Shown: positions 54,699 to 63,813 of the stretch, one piece after another | How the letters are laid out: every line of letters begins with the position of its first letter | Position numbering within the stretch: the first letter of the stretch is position 1 | Source: Reichenbachiella sp. 5M10 | GTDB lineage: Bacteria; Bacteroidota; Bacteroidia; Cytophagales; Cyclobacteriaceae | Length of the DNA: 64,000 nucleotides | Assembly (NCBI RefSeq): GCF_002742335.1 | Contig: NZ_MDGR01000007.1 | Coordinates: forward strand, 3,538,501-3,602,500 | Direction: 5' to 3' | The notes under the pieces: generated by a model | What the model was told of the DNA's origin: nothing | Database searches by the model: none | What the model saw: only the letters and a program-made list of their open reading frames with translations | Program-made: the position numbers and the translations under genes

Positions 54699-57600
54699 CT
54701 ATTCTACAGGCTGATACTTATCCATTCGAATAAAGAAAATGGTGCCTTTGCCTGCTTCTGATTCAAACCAGATATTGCCTCCCGCATGCTCAATACCGCG
54801 CTTTGCCACCGCCAAACCTATCCCCGAACCGGTTTCCTTTGTGCTAAAATTAGGTATAAAAACCTTCTCCCTGATCTCCTCTGGGATACCCTCTCCTCGA
54901 TCTTTAAAATAAATAAGCACATCCGTAGCACTGGATTTGAGACTAACTTGCAGCTCTGGATCCTCAAGATTTTTCATAGCCTGAAAGGCATTCAAGATCA
55001 AATTATTGAAAATTCTGCCAAACAGCTTTTTATCCCCCAGCACCTGACAACTCACCTCTTCTATGCTCAATTTGATGTTTTTGTCCACATGTAAGTCGAC
55101 AGATTTCTCCAACACTTGATCAATATCAAAAGGCTCTTTGATCGGCGTAGGCATTTTGGCAAAGTGACTGAAAGAAGTAACGATTTCGTCGAGAGTATCT
55201 ATCTGGCTTAGCAATATCTCTAAAGACTTTTTGTCTTTGTCTGGCCCCAATATTCGATGCAAATGCTGTATCGTCAGTTTCATAGGGGTCAGTGGGTTTT
55301 TGATTTCATGAGCCACTTGTTTGGCCATTTCGCGCCAAGCTGCCTCTTTCTCTGTCCTAGCCAGTTCGGCCTTGGTCGCTTCCAGTTTCCCCAGCATGTT
55401 GTTGTATTCCTGGACAAGCACCCCGATCTCATCATCCGAAACCCAATCGATCGGCTGGTTTTCTTGTACAAACCCTGTATCGTGTAGTCTATCCGCTATG
55501 ATCATAATAGGCTTGGTCAAGCGAGATATGACATAGTATGCAATCCCCACGGAAATCATGAAAACAAAGGAAAAAATAATAATGATGTTGCTAAACACGA
55601 TGAGTTGTTGACTCTCAAGGTGATTTCGAGAACCGAAATATGGAGCAGCAAGATACCCCAAGACACTTCCGTCATCTGGAGAATAGATACTGACATAAAT
55701 CGTCTTGTAGACGAAAGTTCCTATTTTCTCTTGCAGTGCAATTTGTTCTTTTTTCTCCTGAACGAGAGATTTGAGAGCTTTGGGACTCATATATTCGGAG
55801 ATGATCCCCGACTCGAAAATCTCGGGCGTACTGGATGCCATCATCTTTCCATTCGTGTCATAGACATTGATATCCATAGAGGCATTGGTTGCCAACTCCG
55901 CTACGCTATTTTCCAATTCCTCCCGAGTACTTTTTTGAATCTCAAATTCAAAAAAATTATCGTTGAGATTCTCTGCCAAGAGTAGCGTTCTCTTCAAATT
56001 GGATTTATCGATTTCTTTGCGATATGAGCTGTCTGTAGAAGACAAAATCGCCACCGCTACCAAAACCAATGGTATCACAAAGGACCCACCCGTAAATATC
56101 AGAATCTTGGTAGAGAAACTCAATTTAGTATCCATACCGCTTGACAAATAGCGGCCTCCACTAATCACACTGGTGATCGCCAGTAGAAATATGAATAGGA
56201 ATGAGAAGTTGGAGACCACATCTCGAGTTTTGTACAGCGGCGCAGACACGACAGTCACCTTGCCCCCTACTGCTCCTGCCAGATGCAAATATCCCTTTCG
56301 TTCGAGCCCTCGGTCATAGATGCTTTCGTTTTCCAACCACTCCATATCAAAATCCGACTCATAGGGATAATCACCAGACACATATAGGAATTCTCCATTC
56401 GTAATCATCGCATAATCAAAACTACTGCTCGATCTAATGCTTCGATCCATCAACAACTGCGGCAATACACGGCGCGAAGAAAACTTTTTGAGACTCAACT
56501 CAATCTCGACATAGCCATTGATGTCCCCATAGCGCTCCACATTAGTAAAACAGATGTAACGCTTGCGCTTGTTAATATCCATATGCCGGTCATAATAGAT
56601 ATTTTCATAAGAGGTCTGGTACTCATCCGCACTATATCTCCGCTTGACCTGACCGATCGACAGTCCTTTATATTTCTTGGACATCCCCACACCTTCTTTA
56701 TCAAAGAGATAAATATCGATCTCGTAATCACTAAAATAGGTATTGAGATAGGTCCTCTGAATTTTGCGCTCTATACTACGCAATTGACTCTGCGGATTCA
56801 TCATTTTGCTATTGACAATGATATCTTGCCGAATCTGACTAAGTATATTAGAGAGCAAGTATTCTCCTTCTACGTCTCGGTCCACTTGCAGATACGTCGC
56901 AAACTTCTGCATACGATAGAGCTCGTTTCGATCATGTGATTTGTAGATCTCAAAGGCACCACCGATAGAAATGAGCACCACCGTGAAGAGCAAGTAATTG
57001 ATGCTATCAAACTTGAGCGTCTTCAAACTCTGTGGCATATCAAAGGTATAAAGCCCAAGGATATAAATGACATTGAGCCCAAAGGCTAACAAGAAGTTGG
57101 ATTCCCAAAAGAAGAGAACAGACGAAACCAGACCACATATCACTTGCAATGTATTGAGTTCTCTTTTGGAAGCATGGAGCTGGGACAAAATCTGATACGC
57201 TAAATAATGTACACCAAAAAAGAGTATCGCCAACAAGCCAATCAATGCATAAGCAGACGCCCGCTCCAAGTTGAAATCCATCGTACTCGCGATATCCAAA
57301 GAGATTTGCGAATGCGACAGCAAGAGACTAATAGAGTTGAGAAGGACAAACAAGGTAAAGTATGTCAGAAAGAGCATCACTACCCCCATAGCCATGATCC
57401 ACCTAGAACTCAACCGACTGATCATCGACCTACCGTACAAAATCGCAAACATCATCAAAAGAGCAAGCGCCGAAAAATTGATGATACTATCTCCTAGAGT
57501 AAAATAAAACCAATTGTAAGTAAAAACACTCTGCTCGAAAACACTCAACTTGACAAACGTACTCGGCAAAACCAATACATACATCACCATACGCATGGCC

Positions 57601-58256
57601 ATCAACCATACCAGCAAACTCCCGAATCCAGCCAAAAAACCAAAGCGCCGATTGACCCAATATGATCCCTGAAAAACCAACAATACAACCGAGAGCAAAA
57701 GGACAAACAACAGCCCCGTAATCAAGGCGTTTACTCGTTCATTGTAGAATGTATTGCCACTGCACTCGATATTGAACAGGGTATCCCCTTCATACTTGAT
57801 CGGAATCGAATTGGGATCCTCGGTAATGTTGATATTGTGCCGAATGATGTTTCGGTTGTAAACATCCGCAAGGTAAGTACTCGATTGGTTGTACTTGCGT
57901 CGAATCTTGGTCATCACTACAGCATAGGCTTCCTGCTGACCCCAAAGAATCCTCTCCTTCTTATAGAGAAACTCACCCTGTTCATTGACGATAATATGGT
58001 CGCTCGTGCGAAAAGGAAAAAATTCGAAAGGAGGAATAAAAGAATTGTCAGACCAAAAAAGGACATCCCCACGCACATTGTACACGAAATAGTCAATATC
58101 CTTGGGCAGGTTGAGTACTACTCCGCTATCTATGGTGGTCACTACTGCGTCGATACGCGTCAAGTAATCCGCTACGGTAGATTCGATCTCTACCGCCATC
58201 TCTGCCTCTGACTTGTCCGAATAGGAAAACAACCCGAATAAAATCAATCCGGACAC
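54699..58256 (-). CDS. Large NtrY-like sensor histidine kinase with an uncertain start
   Basis: 1185 residues from a GTG at 58254-58256, the first normal start after an in-frame TAA at 58308-58310. Many membrane helices in the N-terminal half (about residues 170-440) with a periplasmic loop, a second long exported-type segment, another helix near 880, HAMP (RLTKPIMIIADRL), coiled coil, H-box AHEIKNPLTPMK (about 970), N box LILNAFQAMKN, G boxes DRGEGIPEE and GSGIGLAVAK. The domain order is that of NtrY-type kinases. The 17 codons between the TAA and the GTG read IPIFNSKTIKIIAAVVA, a good first helix, but contain no ATG, GTG or TTG, only ATT/ATC/ATA. No response regulator adjoins it. Confidence 0.75.
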   Translation of the reverse strand: MSGLILFGLFSYSDKSEAEMAVEIESTVADYLTRIDAVVTTIDSGVVLNLPKDIDYFVYNVRGDVLFWSDNSFIPPFEFFPFRTSDHIIVNEQGEFLYKKERILWGQQEAYAVVMTKIRRKYNQSSTYLADVYNRNIIRHNINITEDPNSIPIKYEGDTLFNIECSGNTFYNERVNALITGLLFVLLLSVVLLVFQGSYWVNRRFGFLAGFGSLLVWLMAMRMVMYVLVLPSTFVKLSVFEQSVFTYNWFYFTLGDSIINFSALALLMMFAILYGRSMISRLSSRWIMAMGVVMLFLTYFTLFVLLNSISLLLSHSQISLDIASTMDFNLERASAYALIGLLAILFFGVHYLAYQILSQLHASKRELNTLQVICGLVSSVLFFWESNFLLAFGLNVIYILGLYTFDMPQSLKTLKFDSINYLLFTVVLISIGGAFEIYKSHDRNELYRMQKFATYLQVDRDVEGEYLLSNILSQIRQDIIVNSKMMNPQSQLRSIERKIQRTYLNTYFSDYEIDIYLFDKEGVGMSKKYKGLSIGQVKRRYSADEYQTSYENIYYDRHMDINKRKRYICFTNVERYGDINGYVEIELSLKKFSSRRVLPQLLMDRSIRSSSSFDYAMITNGEFLYVSGDYPYESDFDMEWLENESIYDRGLERKGYLHLAGAVGGKVTVVSAPLYKTRDVVSNFSFLFIFLLAITSVISGGRYLSSGMDTKLSFSTKILIFTGGSFVIPLVLVAVAILSSTDSSYRKEIDKSNLKRTLLLAENLNDNFFEFEIQKSTREELENSVAELATNASMDINVYDTNGKMMASSTPEIFESGIISEYMSPKALKSLVQEKKEQIALQEKIGTFVYKTIYVSIYSPDDGSVLGYLAAPYFGSRNHLESQQLIVFSNIIIIFSFVFMISVGIAYYVISRLTKPIMIIADRLHDTGFVQENQPIDWVSDDEIGVLVQEYNNMLGKLEATKAELARTEKEAAWREMAKQVAHEIKNPLTPMKLTIQHLHRILGPDKDKKSLEILLSQIDTLDEIVTSFSHFAKMPTPIKEPFDIDQVLEKSVDLHVDKNIKLSIEEVSCQVLGDKKLFGRIFNNLILNAFQAMKNLEDPELQVSLKSSATDVLIYFKDRGEGIPEEIREKVFIPNFSTKETGSGIGLAVAKRGIEHAGGNIWFESEAGKGTIFFIRMDKYQPVE

Positions 58257-58338
58257 TGCTACTACAGCAGCTATTATTTTTATGGTTTTAGAATTGAAAA
58301 TGGGGATTTAAGTTTTACCCCCCAAAATACACAAAGAA

Positions 58339-58722
58339 TTAGTCATTTGCATACTTGGCATCAAATCGTATCCCCCCAAAAACATGCAAAAAAATCGCTC
58401 GTGAATAACGATACATGAGCGGCCAAACCAAGCCCACAACTCCCAGTAAACTCACGACATACACCCACATCTCAGGATCCCCAAACACATGAAAGAGTAC
58501 CATCCCAACGACAAAAGTGATGGCTACTGAAAAGGCATAACTCACAAACATCGCCCCATAATAAAACCCTGGCTCGGGCTCAAAGGCCTGATGACAAACC
58601 TTACAATTTTTCTCCATCTCACGGTCATACCACTTGTGAAACAGACTTGTCTTAAACATTTCACCCTCTCTGCATCGAGGGCATTTGCACTCAAGTAGTG
58701 CTTGACCTTTGCTTCTTCCCAT
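58339..58722 (-). CDS. DUF983-family membrane protein
   Basis: 127 residues from ATG 58722. N-terminal zinc-like CPRCREGEMF (about 14-23) and CKVCHQAF (near 42), then two membrane helices (about 60-82, 85-108), the DUF983 pattern. Its role is unknown but the family often accompanies cytochrome oxidase genes, as here. Its start overlaps the previous gene by 32 bases. Last gene of the cta operon. Confidence 0.85.
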   Translation of the reverse strand: MGRSKGQALLECKCPRCREGEMFKTSLFHKWYDREMEKNCKVCHQAFEPEPGFYYGAMFVSYAFSVAITFVVGMVLFHVFGDPEMWVYVVSLLGVVGLVWPLMYRYSRAIFLHVFGGIRFDAKYAND

Positions 58723-58939
58723 GTTTTTTATACTTATAGTACCATACTCCACCTATCGCTACTACGGCCAAATAGGGCGTGGCAAACAAATACATGATCC
58801 CAAAATTTAACCCTTCAGCCAGAGCTAGTTCACCCTGGCTGACATTGTTGACAATTGTTGTTTTGCACATGGCACACTGTGCCCACGCACTAGTACTGAG
58901 CGTCAGCATCACCAGAGATAGTGTCAGGATTTTCTTCAT
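58691..58939 (-). CDS. Small exported CxxC membrane protein of the oxidase operon
   Basis: 82 residues from ATG 58939: signal or first helix (MKKILTLSLVMLTLSTSAWA), then QCAMCKTTIVNNVSQGELAL with a CxxC pair, then a second helix (IMYLFATPYLAVVAIGGVWY) and a basic tail. CxxC and position suggest a role in oxidase biogenesis (copper or redox), not proved. It overlaps the DUF983 start by 32 bases in another frame. Confidence 0.6.
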   Translation of the reverse strand: MKKILTLSLVMLTLSTSAWAQCAMCKTTIVNNVSQGELALAEGLNFGIMYLFATPYLAVVAIGGVWYYKYKKHGKKQRSSTT

Positions 58940-58949
58940 GGCATTGGAA

Positions 58950-59522
58950 TCAAGAGGGGTAATATGGACTCGCCAACAGGTATACAATCACACCAGTCAC
59001 GGATACATACAACCAAATCGGCCAAGTAAATTTCACGATTTTTACGTGCCGATCAAACTCTTTGGCGATCGCAAAGTAAAAGGCCAACAATACAAACGGT
59101 ACTACTGCTGCCGAAAGTAAAATATGCGACAATAAAATCGTCAAATATACAGTCCGCAAACCAGAAATATTTAGTTGTTCATCCGCGTCCAATACCCCAT
59201 CCAAGTTAACGTCCCCAAATATCGCAGAAGGCATCGTCGCATGATATGTCACGTACGCCAACAAAAAACAGACCCCCAATGCCAAAGAAATTGCCATACA
59301 CACTTTATGTAGGGTATAATTCCCCTTTTTGGCCATGACACCTCCAATCAACAACAATAGTGCTGTGATGGAATTGATCGAAGCATTGAACCCTGGAATA
59401 CTACTCAACCACACATACTCTGATGAAATCTTATAAGGTGAGTAAATCAATACCGCAACCAAAGCGGGTACCACAAGCGAAATGACCGCTACGGTAATCA
59501 TCGCTATTCTCTTGTTTTTCAT
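58950..59522 (-). CDS. DUF420-family membrane protein with an EF-hand-type loop
   Basis: 190 residues, about five membrane helices. DUF420 proteins sit with cytochrome oxidase genes and are believed to help assemble the enzyme. Between two helices (residues 104-115) the sequence reads DVNLDGVLDADE, matching the EF-hand calcium-loop rule D1-x-N3-x-D5-G6-x-L8-D9-x-x-E12. I do not recall this in the family and it may give calcium sensing or stability. Its ATG is one base after the SCO-like gene. Confidence 0.85.
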   Translation of the reverse strand: MKNKRIAMITVAVISLVVPALVAVLIYSPYKISSEYVWLSSIPGFNASINSITALLLLIGGVMAKKGNYTLHKVCMAISLALGVCFLLAYVTYHATMPSAIFGDVNLDGVLDADEQLNISGLRTVYLTILLSHILLSAAVVPFVLLAFYFAIAKEFDRHVKIVKFTWPIWLYVSVTGVIVYLLASPYYPS

Positions 59523-59523
59523 T

Positions 59524-60114
59524 CTATTCGTTTAAAAGTATATGAATCTCGGTGTTTAGGCGGTCAATTTCTTCTAAATCTCTAGGATTGTAATAACCTC
59601 TGATTCGTTGTTGGTCATCGACCAGCACCAATTGAGCGGGCTGACTGAGGTAGTCGTCCTCGATATGCAATTCTCCAGCAATCAACTGACAAGCGGCAAA
59701 CGACTGCAACCATTGAGAGTCGGTACGAACGTACACCAAGCGATCGTACCCTTTGACATCATACGTTAGCGTGTCAGTCGTATAAAAAGATAGCAACTGG
59801 ATACGGTTTTCCTCTCGAAACTTCATGAGAAAACTCATCATATTGTTTCGAATTGATTGAAAATCAGGATTAGACATCACTCCAAAATCATAGAGCGTAG
59901 CAGTATTCCTGCCCAGTGAATCAATCAGATCAGATCCATCTACACGATACTGCATCGGGACCATCACCTGACCACAAGCCGTCAATGTATCAAGACCCGA
60001 TTCATAATAAACCGGAATGGAAAATTTATTCTCTCCAAACCCCTGCAAAAAAAGATACAATGCTCCCGGGACAAACAGAACAAATACTAATACAATCGAT
60101 TTAATCCATTTCAT
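59524..60114 (-). CDS. SCO-like (SenC) protein without the CxxxC copper site
   Basis: 196 residues from ATG 60114. N-terminal membrane helix (IKSIVLVFVLFVPGALYLF), then FGENKFSIPVYYES (a typical SCO lead-in) and a C-terminal VLVDDQQRIRGYYNPRDLEEIDRL, the style of SCO1/SenC ends. SCO proteins deliver copper to the CuA site through CxxxC plus His. Here only two isolated cysteines remain (TACGQ near 43 and AACQL near 148), so a copper chaperone role is doubtful and a thioredoxin-fold scaffold more likely. It lies after subunit IV, as SCO genes usually do. The longer frame's 50 residues were not used. Confidence 0.65.
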   Translation of the reverse strand: MKWIKSIVLVFVLFVPGALYLFLQGFGENKFSIPVYYESGLDTLTACGQVMVPMQYRVDGSDLIDSLGRNTATLYDFGVMSNPDFQSIRNNMMSFLMKFREENRIQLLSFYTTDTLTYDVKGYDRLVYVRTDSQWLQSFAACQLIAGELHIEDDYLSQPAQLVLVDDQQRIRGYYNPRDLEEIDRLNTEIHILLNE

Positions 60115-60167
60115 AGGCAAAAAAAAATGCCGTCTTCTGACGGCATTCAATCCAATATCGGTAATAA

Positions 60168-60497
60168 TTATCCGCCAAATATCGCGGCATAAACAGCTTC
60201 TCCTTGAATCCAAAATGCACCTATCAGCCATAGCAAAAATGCTACAGGCCCCACAATACACCAAACCAGTCCCTTTTTCTCATGTGACAAGTGCATAAAC
60301 TCACCAATGATATAAAATGCTTTGAAAACGGTCAATAGGATAAATATGGTAGTTTTAAACATCCCTGCATCTACAGTAAAAGCGATGATAAACTCCACGA
60401 CAGTCGCTAGGAAAAGAATTCCTGTAACCATCCATATTTTCTTGATTTTCTCTTTATCTGCTGGAATAATTTCCAGGCTATTTGTTTCTTGTTCCAT
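60168..60497 (-). CDS. Cytochrome c oxidase subunit IV (caa3/quinol type)
   Basis: 109 residues, three membrane helices (about 20-42, 48-68, 78-100). The HLSHEKKGL loop and the length fit prokaryotic subunit IV (CtaF/CyoD-like), which supports assembly of the oxidase. It lies right after the second subunit III gene. Confidence 0.88.
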   Translation of the reverse strand: MEQETNSLEIIPADKEKIKKIWMVTGILFLATVVEFIIAFTVDAGMFKTTIFILLTVFKAFYIIGEFMHLSHEKKGLVWCIVGPVAFLLWLIGAFWIQGEAVYAAIFGG

Positions 60498-60514
60498 GTC
60501 TTTATATCAATTTT

Positions 60515-61261
60515 TTATACCAAATAGAAGAAGGTAAATACAAATACCCATACCAAATCTACAAAGTGCCAGTACAATCCCACTTTCTCAACCATTTCAT
60601 AGGTTCCTCTTCTTTCGAGCTTGCCTACCGTTGCTTGATAGAATATGATAAAGTTAATCACCACCCCACTAAACACGTGAAATCCGTGAAATCCAGTAAT
60701 GAAGAAAAATAATGCCGCAAAATTTGGAGGGCCATATTGGTTCATTGACAAATTGGCACCATGAAAGAACGAGCCGTCCAACATCTGACCACCCGCCTCA
60801 GTACCATGGATAAAGTGTGCCCACTCCCATGCTTGACATCCCAAGAATGTCAACCCTCCGAGAATCGTCCAAAGCATCCACTTTTCTACTGCCGCTTTAT
60901 CGTTTCTATGTCCTGCGTCTACAGCCAAAACCATAGTCACACTACTCATAATCAAGATAAAAGTCATGATTCCCACAAAAACCAATGGCAAATGCACACC
61001 GTGCAAGAAAGGTACGGCATTGAAAACCATCTCTGGTATCGGCCAATACTCCTGTGAGAAAACAAAATCCTCTATTTTACCTTCGTAAGCGGGATTCGCA
61101 AAGCGAATATACCCGTAAGTCGCCAACAATGAGGTGAAAGTAAAAGCATCTGAAAGCAGAAAAAACCACATCATCAGTTTTCCATAACTCGCCTTCATTG
61201 GCTCAGCCCCTCCGTTCCAAAGGTTTTCATTGCTATCTACTACTACTGCCGTTCCAGCCAT
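60515..61261 (-). CDS. ctaE: Cytochrome c oxidase subunit III
   Basis: 248 residues with seven predicted helices. WxxxH-like AWEWAHFIHGTEAGG, FAALFFFITGFHGFHVFSGV and the closing LYWHFVDLVWVFVFTFFYLV are the subunit III marks. It surrounds subunit I and helps oxygen delivery. Preceded by a shorter subunit III homologue. Confidence 0.93.
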   Translation of the reverse strand: MAGTAVVVDSNENLWNGGAEPMKASYGKLMMWFFLLSDAFTFTSLLATYGYIRFANPAYEGKIEDFVFSQEYWPIPEMVFNAVPFLHGVHLPLVFVGIMTFILIMSSVTMVLAVDAGHRNDKAAVEKWMLWTILGGLTFLGCQAWEWAHFIHGTEAGGQMLDGSFFHGANLSMNQYGPPNFAALFFFITGFHGFHVFSGVVINFIIFYQATVGKLERRGTYEMVEKVGLYWHFVDLVWVFVFTFFYLV

Positions 61262-61278
61262 GATATTATCTTGTTTAA

Positions 61279-61854
61279 TTAATGATTAAGTGTCAAAAAT
61301 AAGTATAAATACAACCAAAGTCCACCTAAAAAATGCCAATAAGTTGTACACATTTCCAGTTGAACCATGCTCTTAGAATGTACTCGATATTTGTACGCGG
61401 CTACTGCCACGACAATCAGAAAAATCACTCCCGTCACTAGATGAAAGCCATGTACTCCAGACAGTACATAAACAAAGGATCCCGCAGGGTTTCCCACAAA
61501 AAAAACTCCTTCATCCACCAATTCTTGCCAAGCAACCAACTGCCCTATCAAAAAAGCAATACCCGTCACTACTGTCAGCATCAAAAAAAGCCGCATTTTC
61601 TTTATCTCGTCTTTCTTGCCTGCCAAAAAAGCCAAGTGCATAAATACACTGCTCCCAATCACAATCCCTGTAGTCACGTCAAACATGAATGGCAATTCGA
61701 AATCCGACCACACACCACTGGATTGTTTGACCACATATGCACTGGTCAGTGCTGCAAACATCATCACCACCGAAACGATGAAGAGCCACAAGGCAAATTT
61801 CTTCGGGTGCATTCGAAACCCCTCGGTTGCTTCTTTCTTGAGAGCCATGTTCAT
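61279..61854 (-). CDS. Second heme-copper oxidase subunit III homologue
   Basis: 191 residues, about five helices. GVHGFHLVTGVIFL and TYWHFLGGLWLYLYLF show the subunit III fold, but it lacks the first two helices of full-length CtaE. Such paired subunit III genes are common in this phylum. It follows ctaB by 2 bases. Start could be the ATG at 61854 or two codons later. Confidence 0.9.
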   Translation of the reverse strand: MNMALKKEATEGFRMHPKKFALWLFIVSVVMMFAALTSAYVVKQSSGVWSDFELPFMFDVTTGIVIGSSVFMHLAFLAGKKDEIKKMRLFLMLTVVTGIAFLIGQLVAWQELVDEGVFFVGNPAGSFVYVLSGVHGFHLVTGVIFLIVVAVAAYKYRVHSKSMVQLEMCTTYWHFLGGLWLYLYLFLTLNH

Positions 61855-61856
61855 AA

Positions 61857-62750
61857 CTATATCTTATCTAATAAAAAGGCGATCTGCACAATTGGCAGAT
61901 ACAAAAATGAACCAAACATAATTTTCAAAGCTGCTTTGTCAGAATTGTCCCGCATCAAACTAAAGGTCTGGGCCAAAAAACCCACACCACATATCGTAGC
62001 GATAATCGCCGAATTGATACCCGTGATCCCAAAGTAAGCCGGCAACAAACCCAAAGGCAACAAAAACAATGTATAAACCATTATATTGATCGCAGTATTC
62101 AAATCCTTTTTGCCTTGATTTGGGAGCAGCTTAAACCCCGCTTTTTTATAATCTTTATCTGCAACCCAAGCAATCGCCCAAAAATGAGGAAACTGCCAAA
62201 TAAACTGTATACCAAAAATAATCAATGCCTCATGACTGATAGTTCCCGTAGCAGCTACCCAACCCAACAATGGTGGCAATGCCCCTGGTATCGCTCCCAC
62301 AAATACTGCTATAGGGCCTACTCGCTTGAGCGGAGTATACAAAAAACTATACAAAATCAATGAAATCAACGACAGTATGGCTGTCATTGGGTTAGTTGTC
62401 ACATACAGCAATGTTAATCCCACTATTGCTACCAGTATAGCATAAACAATAGCTTCATTCTTAGAAATTTTACCTGTAGGCAATGGACGAGATTTAGTAC
62501 GCTCCATCATCGCGTCATAACTGACTTCTATCACTTGATTGATTGTCACAGAAGCCCCTGACACCAAAAAACCACCTAAGGACAACAAGGCCAGTGTCAT
62601 CCAGTTTACATCCGAATGGGAAGCCAGCATGTAACCAAACCCCGACGAAAAGGCTACTAAAAACGACAACCTAGGCTTCAACAACTCTATGTATGCCGAA
62701 AACTTGCTCATACTACTTACCGCCAACACTTCCATGTTTTCACTATGCAT
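61857..62750 (-). CDS. ctaB: Protoheme IX farnesyltransferase (heme O synthase)
   Basis: 297 residues, UbiA-type prenyltransferase with about nine helices. The Asp-rich motif NQVIEVSYDAMMERTKSRPL (about 66-85) binds the prenyl diphosphate; it attaches farnesyl to heme B to give heme O. Its product feeds CtaA, encoded just upstream. Possible alternative start at residue 14 (MSKFSAYIELLKPRL). Confidence 0.95.
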   Translation of the reverse strand: MHSENMEVLAVSSMSKFSAYIELLKPRLSFLVAFSSGFGYMLASHSDVNWMTLALLSLGGFLVSGASVTINQVIEVSYDAMMERTKSRPLPTGKISKNEAIVYAILVAIVGLTLLYVTTNPMTAILSLISLILYSFLYTPLKRVGPIAVFVGAIPGALPPLLGWVAATGTISHEALIIFGIQFIWQFPHFWAIAWVADKDYKKAGFKLLPNQGKKDLNTAINIMVYTLFLLPLGLLPAYFGITGINSAIIATICGVGFLAQTFSLMRDNSDKAALKIMFGSFLYLPIVQIAFLLDKI

Positions 62751-62754
62751 ATTC

Positions 62755-63813
62755 CTATGTTAAATCAGTTGATTTCTCACTGATGATTAAATACAAAAAG
62801 TACTGAACACCAAAAATAACTAGTGCCAAGAGTAGATGTACAGGCTGGATAAAATAAGGCAAAGCAAAATACGACAAAACCACCCCTGTCATAATTTCCA
62901 ACACCACTAAAACCAACAAGCTCCAAACGTAATTTTTCGCCATTGGAAAACTCTTCACACTCTTGGTCAATCGATATATCAATATCCCATGCAGCAGCAA
63001 AAGGATAATAGAATACGATCTATGGATGTAAAATATAATACCCAATTGATCGATCCACTCCCACCGGCTTGCCTCGCCCAACTTGATCGCTATCAAGTCT
63101 ACGGCTTCACGTACCTGTGTGCCCAACAATACCTGCGCAAAGAATAGAATCATACATACACGCAGTAGCCTTCTTACTTTGAAAGGCTTATAGTCGACTA
63201 CTCCCTCAATATGATTTTTCCTCGTGTGAAATCGTGTATAAATCAACAACGCAATCAGAGCAATTGCCAATACCATATGGAAAGTAATCAGTCCTGGCAG
63301 CAAATTGGTACTCACCACTAGAGACCCGGTCCATCCTTGAAAAATCACCAAAACCAAAGCGCTCAAAGATAGGAATACCACTCCCTTGTCAGAGGCCCAA
63401 TATGTCCAAGAAAAGACGCAACACAGAATGATCAAAAATCCAATCAATACACCCACCAAGCGGTTGATGTATTCGATCCATGTCTTGGTAAAATTAAACT
63501 CCTGCTCCTTCTGAACGGACTCTCCATCAACCACTTCCTGAGCCAATTGAGTCAAACCAATAGCATCAAGCACCGAGGCGAGCCTTTCGTTTTTTTCAAT
63601 CCGCTTCTGTGCATAGATTTCCTGATAATCATCAGGCAATTGACTCACATCTGTCGGAGGTGTATAAGATCCAAAACATTTGGGCCAATCCGGACACCCC
63701 ATACCTGACCCTGTACTACGAACAATGCCGCCTACTAAGATTAATAAGTAAACGGCAATGATCGTAATTAAATTAAATCTTCTAAATAACCCTTTATTAG
63801 GCTCTTTTTTCAT
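62755..63813 (-). CDS. ctaA: Heme A synthase, COX15/CtaA type
   Basis: 352 residues, eight helices. GGIVRSTGSGMGCPDWPKCF (about 24-43) carries a redox cysteine pair, and heme-binding histidines lie in TYRIGRLVGV-like segments (NRLVGVLIGF near 120) and in FHMVLAIALI (near 180). It oxidises the C8 methyl of heme O to make heme A. Its ATG shares one base with the ctaD stop (TAATG). Confidence 0.95.
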   Translation of the reverse strand: MKKEPNKGLFRRFNLITIIAVYLLILVGGIVRSTGSGMGCPDWPKCFGSYTPPTDVSQLPDDYQEIYAQKRIEKNERLASVLDAIGLTQLAQEVVDGESVQKEQEFNFTKTWIEYINRLVGVLIGFLIILCCVFSWTYWASDKGVVFLSLSALVLVIFQGWTGSLVVSTNLLPGLITFHMVLAIALIALLIYTRFHTRKNHIEGVVDYKPFKVRRLLRVCMILFFAQVLLGTQVREAVDLIAIKLGEASRWEWIDQLGIIFYIHRSYSIILLLLHGILIYRLTKSVKSFPMAKNYVWSLLVLVVLEIMTGVVLSYFALPYFIQPVHLLLALVIFGVQYFLYLIISEKSTDLT

